This document shows, piece after piece, positions 56,331 through 64,000 of a stretch of 64,000 nt of DNA (positions are counted from its first letter, which is position 1; each line of letters begins with the position of its first letter). The DNA is from Talinum fruticosum (lineage: Eukaryota > Streptophyta > Magnoliopsida > Caryophyllales > Talinaceae): positions 2,480,001 to 2,544,000 of the forward strand of contig JAITYX010000017.1 of the NCBI GenBank assembly GCA_021018815.1. Direction: 5' to 3'. Position numbers and translations under genes: made by a program. A model generated the notes under the pieces. It was not told the DNA's origin, made no database searches, and worked only from the letters and a program-made list of their open reading frames with translations.

Positions 56331-58800
56331 GAGGGTTCATATGCACACCCCCTTTTAGGTGAGCACCCCTTGTTAAATGAGCACAACTAATCTTAACCCT
56401 CCAAGTTAAATATGATGGTTCAAATTAAAAAGGCTTTTAATTAATTAAAAAAAAAGAAAAATATTTTTGGGGGGATGGGGGTGTTTCGGACTTTGAGTTT
56501 CATTCGGCTTCTCCTTCTCCCCGAGCTCTCCTCTCTCTCTCTACCCATGCCCTCCCCTGTCTCTCAATATCGTCGATCCGGCCGGTTGCTCGCCACCGCC
56601 GAGGCCGATCACTCTCGTCGCTCCGCACAACCACCGCCCCCGGTCGCTCGCCACCGTCGAGCCCGCTCTCTCTCTCTCACTCTCTTTGCTAAACCCCCTC
56701 TCCATGTCTCGTCGTTGACACCCAAACCCCCTCTCCCCCTCTCTTTCTCGATATTTTTGCTATCAAAATCGATTAGGGTTCGAGAAAATTGCAGGTATCC
56801 ACCTCTTTTTTTTTTTTTATCTCTTTTTATTTTTCAATTGATTCCGATTTGGGAAGGAGAAATCAAATTCGCTAATGGATTTTCGATTGGTTCTGATTTG
56901 TGTTATTATTGGGCGATTTTGATTCATGGCCAAGTTGGGATCGTGGTCACAATTGTGGGGATTGAGCATGTGGGCAAAGGATTAAAATTCTTAAAGTTGT
57001 TGTAGTAATGTCGAACCGGGTAATTTGCTCAATTCTTTCCCTGTGTATGTGAGATTTTGCTCAATTTTGTCTAGTAGTGAAGTAGTTTGTGGCCATTACT
57101 CGTGGTTAAGAACTAGCTGCATGGTAGTGAAGTAGTTTGCTCATATGGATGTGCTTTGGTGTGGCTCATGATTGGCGGATTCTCACGGCTTGCTCTAAGC
57201 CAATGATAATTGATTTTAGTCAAATTTTTAGGTGGAAATTGAACCGATCTAAAACTTTCGCTATAGAATCTTGTGTTCATGTAAATTTAGATTCCGTATA
57301 GGTGCCAATCCTATTTTTCCAAATGGAGTAAAGATAAATATTGTTTTAATTGCGGATGGAGTTTGATTGAAGGTTTTTGTGGTGATGTTACTTGTCAACT
57401 CGGTGTTGAAGATAAATGTATAGTTGTCAATCATGTTTTTGGTTGCTAGTTGGTATTCGACATGAATGATTTTATATTCATCTTGCTTATTTAAAATATG
57501 GACTAACGTGTTTATGACTTAGACAAGCGTTGTCAAGGTCACTACCGAGATCATCTATTTGCAGTTTTCAGTTTTCTTATGACATATTTGCTACTATACT
57601 CTAGTTACTTTATGATTTTTATGATTTTCACCATAATCTTCTATTCATTTCGGGTCAAAAGCTGTTATTAGTATTGACAAACTTGTAAGCCTATTAGCTC
57701 AATGGTAGAGCAACGTGCTATAATGCATGGAGATGTGGGTTCAAATCCCACCTAGGCTTAATAACTTGATTTACATTTCCTGTTTCTCTCATATGTATAT
57801 CTACACAAGCAAAAAAGAAGCCAAGACTTTCCCTCCTACACATTTGGAACAAAACTAAGCATCTACCTTGATCGCAATGGAAAGAATTCCTGTTCGAGTG
57901 CATTTATTAATCACAGATTCACAATTCAAAGGGGAGCTAACAAGTCCTTTGTACCCTTGTCTAAGTAACTCGAGGCCATTTTCGAGTCATCTGCGAGTGC
58001 ACTAATTCGCTGCACTCCTTCAGGCCATTTTTGATACAACAAAAGGACAACTACATTGCACTAATTCATACCATTTTCAGTCACTCCGAGTGCACTAATT
58101 TACTGCACTAAATCGGTAATATACAACACAAAATTCACAAATTCAGCATTTATGGAAATAACCAATTCAATTCATCGAAAAATGACAAAATTCAAATCAC
58201 TTCACTAGCAATATACAACACAATACTCCCTCAACAAATTCAATCAACTCAATTCAATTAACTAATTTCGAAATCCACAAATTAGCAATCCGGAAACGAG
58301 CAATTCAAAAAAATTGAATTCACTAAATTCGGTTGCATAAAACACAAATTCAACTCCGGACAAATTAACAAAGTGAGAGTCGAGAGGGCATCAAGAGAGG
58401 TACCGCTAGCGGGGAGTAAGAGACAGATAACCAAGCCCAAGCAAAAGGAAACGAAAAATTTTAGTCTCAATTATACAAAACCCTAGATCTAATTTTAAGG
58501 AGTGGGAAGAGATAATAAACCTAATTGTGGCGGGGAGACCGGTGGCTGGGCGACAGAATACGGTGGACGGGCTGGTGAGGACAACCGCCGGGAAGACAGT
58601 GCCGGCGAGGAGCGTGAGAGAGCGAGAGAAGAGAAAGCGGGGCGACAATCGAGCGAAAGAGCAACGAGATGAGCGAGAAGAAATAACACCGGTGCGATGA
58701 GGCCGACGGCGGGACGACGACGACGGCGTGAGGCCGGCGGAGGAGGCCGGTGCCGAGTATTTTTGGTGGTAGAGAGGTTCTGCGAGCGAGAGGTTCCATG
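56328..58800. other. GC-rich gene-like debris, possible captured fragments in a transposon
   Basis: It begins GGGGAGGGTTCATATGCACA with later GTGAGCACC, wording I associate with termini of plant DNA transposons. At 56475-56800 (+) a CT- and GC-rich segment ends in TTGCAG then GTATCC, like a first exon with a donor. At 58270-58800 another GC-rich segment has leader-like composition on the minus strand. Open frames here are compositional and show no domain. A tRNA-like sequence sits between them. No matching right terminus was found. Confidence 0.35.
57688..57759 (+). tRNA. tRNA-like sequence, probably a pseudogene or SINE head
   Basis: The sequence folds into most of a cloverleaf. The acceptor AGCCTAT/CTAGGCT has 6 of 7 pairs. 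The D arm is GCTC-AATGGTA-GAGC. The anticodon stem CGTGC/GCATG (one G-T) encloses a six-base loop, TATAAT. The T arm is GTGGG-TTCAAAT-CCCAC. A-box (TAGCTCAATGG) and B-box (GGTTCAAATCC) are intact. The anticodon loop is one base short, so the decoding identity is unclear and a functional tRNA is doubtful. Confidence 0.5.
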
Positions 58801-58939
58801 AACGAAAGGAGTTTGATATCCTTGATTGAGAGAGAGAGAGATGAAGGAATTCTCTAGAGAGAGAATGCTTTTCTAGTGAGAAGTGAGAGACAATCCCCTA
58901 TTCTCTGGACACAATAGCCCTCCCCTCACTGTTCTACAA

Positions 58940-61300
58940 TGAACCCTAAAGCAAAGAGGAAAAAGCCTCCAAACCCAATTCGAGCATTCTATTGCCTTTC
59001 CACCATCGCTGGACCAAATTGAAGTGTCCATTCTTGTCTGTTTCAGCTTCTTACGCTCATGCACGCACACCTACTTGCGTTGTTCCAATTTCTCCTGTCT
59101 ATCTCCTATCTTCGCCATCTTCGAATGCTTCTCTTAGATCTAATGCTCAGTCTTCTTCAATCATCTCACTTAGGCGTTGCTGCCCCTTCTCTCTAACTAG
59201 TTTACGAGTCTTTTAGTGTGAATTGGCTTGAGAGAGGCGCATATTATGCTTTCGGCACCTCTCTGTTCCCGTTGCTGCTTGTGGCTTTTTCTTCAAACAT
59301 CCGGTACTCGACCGACTTGTTACGATTTCTGCGAGTTCTTCGCATCTTATGGGTTCATCAGCTCTACATGATAGGGGCTAGATTAATAAGGCTTGTTGAG
59401 GCTCTATTACGGCTTCTCAATCGGCGCGTTTGCAAGTTTATATTCGATTTGATAACAACTACGCTTTACGGTCAATCCGATTTCATCCATGCTACTCGGT
59501 CGGACCAAGTATGTCTCGTGCTTGCGGTGGTGGTGTTGTTGGTGAATGGCCGGATATGAATTTCGCCGACTCACGTTGTTGGCGAGTCTTGTAGGTTCTC
59601 TTTGCTCTCTCAATTTCAATTGGTCCCCATCCAAGTTTCGTTTTCCTTGATTCCGATCAATTAGCGTCAATACTGGTATGTTTCTTGGCTTAGTCTTTTC
59701 CATTCATGTTCATTTACTCCTTCCTACTTATTACTTTGGGAGATTGATTTGACCATGCCTCCTAGTTATGATTTTGCCCCAGTGATGAATTTCGGCCTTT
59801 TTGGTTCTATTAGGATTCGGCTTCGGGTTTGCTATTATAGCTCGACTATTGTTCTTTATGTGGTTTGGTTGCTCCGGAGTTTAAATAATTTTGATTCCGA
59901 GCTTTGTCCTGTAATTTTCATGTATGGAGTTGTGGATTTTCATATCAACGTTTATGGCCTTAGAAAGTTGCTTTGCTTGGAACTCTTATGTGATGTTTTT
60001 CAGGGATGTATTTGTGCCTCTTCTTTGGTTAATAGTTATTATTGATTGTGTTTTATGGGTGAGAGGTATTTCAAGGTTACCTGAAAGTCCCAAGGCTGCT
60101 TGTCTATCCGACCTTACAAAGGCTTGTATTTTTTTGTAAGTGGATTGTCCTCTGCTGGTTTGCATTCCTTTGGATATGGCTTGTGTTCGATGGTTTTATA
60201 TATGACTTAGTTGTCGAGCTTAGTGCTGTAAATCGGCTTGTTTGGTTACCAAGAAGTGGGGATAGAGCTTTGGCCTTATGTATGATGGCTATGAACGAAG
60301 CTTTTGCTTGGCTGGTTTTCTTGGGGTGAGTTTTGTTGCCTCGTTAGTTGGAGGTTACATGGTTTGCTTGGTTTTGGTATTGTCCCCTTTCGTTTATTTG
60401 GCATGCCTATTCATCTTTGGGCTTCCTGGTTTTATTTGTTCGCTCATTCTCACTTTAGTTTTTATAGTGATGTGTGAGGTGTTAGTGGTTTGTGTCCTTT
60501 GGCCTTCCCTTATGTTCCTGGTCCGGTGGTTCCTCTCGATGAGAAGAGTGATTTTATTGCTCCTCCGGTTTGTTTCTAGCTATTGGAATGGTTTCCTTGT
60601 GTTTTCCTTATACGATATGATCTTTTTGTGTGCCATTTCTCTGCATTTTACAGCTCCTATGATGGATCTCTCCTTTTCCTTCGATTGGATTAAGACAACA
60701 ATTACTTTGGCAAATTTTGTTCGATACTCCTCTTAATACTATGGTGGCTTCGCGGGTTCTATGTGTTACCCCTTTTTGGGTTGGAAGCCGGATACCGCAT
60801 TGTCGCCTAGTTATTTGAATGTCTATGATGAGATAACCTATTTATCCGAGACTATTCCCCTTCGACTTTTCTCTTTGAATGTTGGAGGATTTTTGTTAGA
60901 TTCGAAGGTTCTTTTCTTTTTGTTATTGAGTTTTTCTTCAGTTTTGAACTGGTTTTCTTGGTTCTAACCATTTGGTTTTGTTTTCCCTAATGGATTTGCG
61001 GTCCATGGCGAACCTCAAGAGGATGGGGCTATATCGTTCGGATGTGCAATGGCTCTCCCCGGGCTTGGAGCTATTTGAATTATAATCTTATGTTTATTTT
61101 TGTTTTGTTTTTCTTGGTGAACTGTACATATTGTTCTGGTTCTATTTGCTTTGCTTATTTTTGGGCAAGAAGAGTCCTAGTTTATACTTGGGATTCCCAA
61201 GGCTCCTGCTATGGCCAACCCTTTTAGGGTCCGAACTTTACTTTGCAAGTTGATAATGTTTATCTTCCGCATGATTTTTTACCGGATCACTATCTGCAGT
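58940..61300 (+). pseudogene. LINE ORF1 region, decayed
   Basis: The frame starts MNPKAKRKKPPNP and is broken within 30 codons. Further open pieces (for example from 59021 LKCPFLSVSASYAHA, and several 60-150 codon blocks to 61230) switch frame repeatedly. Position before the endonuclease and length suit a plant L1 ORF1, which encodes a nucleic-acid-binding protein. I could not see a clear CCHC zinc knuckle. Confidence 0.5.
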
Positions 61301-61330
61301 TGGAACTGTAGAATGCAAGCGTTTAATTTA

Positions 61331-64000
61331 TGAAAATAGTTGCATGTAATGTTCGAGGTGCTAAAAAGCACCAAGTTAAACAAGAAATTCTTATTCTCAA
61401 TCGAAATTAAGACCCGATATTTTATTTTTGATCGAAACTATGACTAATAAAGAAAGCACTAAGAAAATTATATCCTCTTTGGGCTTTGATCATTTTGATT
61501 TTGTTCTACCTCACAATCATTGTGGGGGTATGTGGGTTCTTTGGAATAATTGTAATATTTCAGCTAATGTGATTATTAAAGATAAGAGGTTTATTCACCT
61601 CTATGTACTTGATAAAAGCATACAAAAAGAATGTATTGTTACGGGGTCTATGGGCGGCTCAAGCTATTGACAAGTTGGTTTTTGGAATCAATTATATGAG
61701 GTTAATTGCCTAATTAATTTACCTTGGTGTATTATCGAGGATTTCAATGAAATGGAATGTTTAAATGAAAAAGTGGGAGGTGTTAATTTATCTCTCAGTA
61801 ATGTACAATGAATGAGGAATTTTCTCGCTAACATCCGAGGAGAATCCATTCCTACCTCCGGTAGAATATTCACCTGGAAAAATTTTTTGAAAGGACATCC
61901 CTAATCTATGAAAGACTAGACAGAGCAATTGCACGCTCCGATTGGCGAAATATATGCCCCAATTGCTCCATCTCTCATGGACCATTCTTGTGTTCGGATC
62001 ATAGCTACATCATGTTGGATTCTAGCCCTATTATTAGTCGAGCATTCTTATCAAAAATTTAGATTTCAGAATCACTGGTCGAATTATCCGGAAGTCAATA
62101 AAATTGTCAAATAGCAATGGAATGGTCACTCGCGAGGGACGCTTATGTTCAAAATTATTAGTAAACTTAAGAATGTTAAATCTAAGCTTAAGATATGGGC
62201 CTCTAATAGCTGTAGTAACTACCCTCACAAGGTAGAAATGAATTCGAATCTTTTACGGATTGTGGAAGATAAAATATTATCCGAACCTTGCAATCATAGA
62301 TTTTACATTGGCAAGCTCGCTTAATCAAACAAAGGGAACGACTTCTTCGTTTAATCGAAATATTGGGGAAAGTTTTATCGAAAAGAATGGTTGACTAAGG
62401 GTGACAGAAATTCTAATTTCTTTCATCGTAATTGTTCTTTATACTTAGAATTAAAGATGAGTCAGGAGGATGGATGCACGTTAAAGAGGATATTCAACGA
62501 AAATTTGTTACGGACTTTTCTCAAAGATTTAATTCTCAACAGGGTACTAATAGAACGCGGATGTGCACTAATCTGCCGGTCCGGCTTACCAATGACGATA
62601 ATAACCAACTCATCCATCCGATTTCACCTATTGAAGTCAAGACAAGCTGTCTTTCGAGATGAACCCAGCTAAAGCTCTAGGGCCGGACGGCTTTGGTGCT
62701 GGGTTCTTCCAACAACATTGGGATATTATTGGTAATGACATTACTTGCGTGTATTATGGATTTTTTAATAATGAAAAATTATTAAAAGGGGTTAATCATA
62801 CCTTCATTGCATTAATACCGAAAGTTACAAGCCCTTCGCTTACTTCGCACTTTAGACCAATCAGCTTGTGCAATAGTTTATACAAGATTATTTCGAAAAT
62901 TCTAGCCAATCGGTTAAGACCTATTCTACAAAGGATTGTCGGCCCCTACCAGAGTGCCTTCGTGCCTAATAGGGATATCCATGAAAATATTCTTTTAGCA
63001 CATGAAGTCATTAATAAATTTGGGAATATTAAAGGGAAACAAGCTTATATTGGACTGAAATTGGATATGGAAAAAGCTTATGATAGAACTAAATGGGATT
63101 TTATCTTTGCTTGTCTCAAAGATTTAGGTTTTCATTCAATTTGGATTAACTGGATACGGGAATGTATTACTTCGATTACATATTCAATAATCATTAACGA
63201 TGAGTCTTGTGGTTTTTCCGACCATCTAGAGGACTGAGGCAAGGAGACCCCCTGTCGCCATATTTGTTCATATTGTGTATGGAGGTTTTGGCGTATAGGC
63301 TTCATCTTGCTGCCTCGAACCAGTAAATCGGGGATTGGGATTAAAATCTGCCCGCAAGCACAAAAAATCCCCGCTTGTCTGTTTGCGGATGATAGCCTTT
63401 TGTTTTGTAAGGCCAATTTTGAGACATGCCTTAGGCACCATAATATTCTGAATGATTTTTGTAAACAGTCTGGTCAACTTATTAATTTTCATAAGTCGGC
63501 AATTGTTTTTCCAGAAACTCGGCGGCCGCTGATAGGAATACGGTTGCCTCTGTGTTTAATATTCCGCATTCGGATTCTTTAGGAAAATACCTAGGTTGTC
63601 CAGGTTTTCAAAGGTAGAGCCAACAATTCTATTTTTGCGAGATATTTTAGCGAGAGCGGATAGCAAATTACAAAGCTGGAAAGCTAATTCGCTCTCTAAA
63701 GCAGGTAGGAGAGTATTTATACAATCTAATCTTGAATCCCTACCTGCTCATGTGATGCAGAGTTTTGAACTACTTAAAACCACGTCTAACTCTCTGGATA
63801 AAATTAATCGGGATTTCTTTTGGAAAAAATCTTAGGATGCCAATGGGTTACCAATGGTAGCTTGGGATAAAATTTGTACTCCCAAAAATTAGGGGTTTGG
63901 GCCTTAGGAAAAGCTGAGGCGGTTAACCAAGCTTTTCTTTGTAAACTTATTTGGAAATATTTATATGAAAAAAATAATTTACGGGGTTAATAATGAGAAC
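61331..64000 (+). pseudogene. LINE ORF2 (endonuclease and reverse transcriptase), decayed, 3' end outside window
   Basis: The endonuclease begins MKIVACNVRGAKKHQVKQEI at 61331, continues ETMTN.., WCIIEDFNEME (usual GDFN altered to EDFN) near 61720, and SDHSYIML near 61998. The reverse transcriptase includes NPAKALGPDGFGAGFFQ (62662), FRPISLCNSLYKIISKILAN, PYQSAFVPNRDIHENIL, LDMEKAYDR (catalytic Asp), [14 protein letters not shown] (63228, another frame) and LFADDSLLF (catalytic FADD, 63385). The C-terminal part has LQSWKANSLSKAGR and later AVNQAFLCKLIWK. Stops at several sites and frame changes, one at a T-run near 63212-63216, show it is dead. Confidence 0.9.

Larger units (their letters stand above)
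58800..64000 (+). mobile_element. L1-type LINE retrotransposon, decayed, truncated by window edge
   Basis: A GA-rich stretch (58826-58890) precedes an ORF1-like start at 58940. ORF2 remnants follow in the L1 order endonuclease then reverse transcriptase, and run past the window end. Stops and frame shifts occur throughout, so this copy is inactive. The 5' boundary is approximate and no target duplication can be seen because the 3' end is missing. Confidence 0.85.

Noticed and set aside
56475..57005. 176-codon plus-strand frame rich in Leu, Ser, Pro and Arg
   Set aside because: The composition is that of a CT/GC-rich leader; it crosses a likely splice donor and has no domain.
58406..58799. 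Overlapping minus-strand frames in all three phases
   Set aside because: Several overlapping frames stay open only because of GC-rich, low-stop composition; none looks protein-like.

Overview
This is nuclear DNA from a flowering plant, most likely a eudicot. The genes have many short introns with GT-AG borders, plant-specific families are present (type I MADS, D-type cyclin with LxCxE, SAC51-type bHLH with its peptide uORF), and AT-rich spacers are packed with microsatellites, small inverted-repeat elements and a plant L1-type LINE. The species cannot be read from the sequence.

Layout: (1) complement 1-647, the 5' part of a single-exon type I MADS-box gene running off the left edge. (2) 3259-7146 (+), a complete four-exon 14-3-3 gene, 251 aa, with a ~1.1 kb inverted-repeat element in intron 2. 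(3) 8206-11134 (-), a six-exon CutA gene converging on the 14-3-3 gene; a 5-bp tandem duplication shifts its frame just before the CutA core and the expected start codon reads GTG. (4) 11.3-22.8 kb, gene-poor spacer. (5) 23199-25278 (+), a complete six-exon D-type cyclin, 362 aa, followed at 25524-25890 by a decayed copy of its last exon and 3' UTR. (6) About 28.9-30.4 kb (-), a possible small gene with a GA-rich leader and one intron. (7) 30.5-46 kb, transposon-rich spacer; 46065-46859 looks like a Copia solo LTR. (8) 47.6-50.9 kb (+), a SAC51-like bHLH gene whose leader carries the 53-residue conserved peptide uORF split by an intron, with a 362-aa main ORF. (9) 50.9-56.3 kb, spacer with a clear long-TIR element. 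(10) 56.3-58.8 kb, GC-rich gene-like debris on both strands and a tRNA-like sequence. (11) About 58.8-64.0 kb (+), a decayed L1-type LINE running off the right edge.

The genes are independent housekeeping or regulatory loci, not a pathway cluster. The most informative local signals are the CutA lesions, the SAC51 uORF with its duplicated intron, the cyclin terminal-exon relic and several families of small inverted-repeat elements. I found no wholly new biological system.
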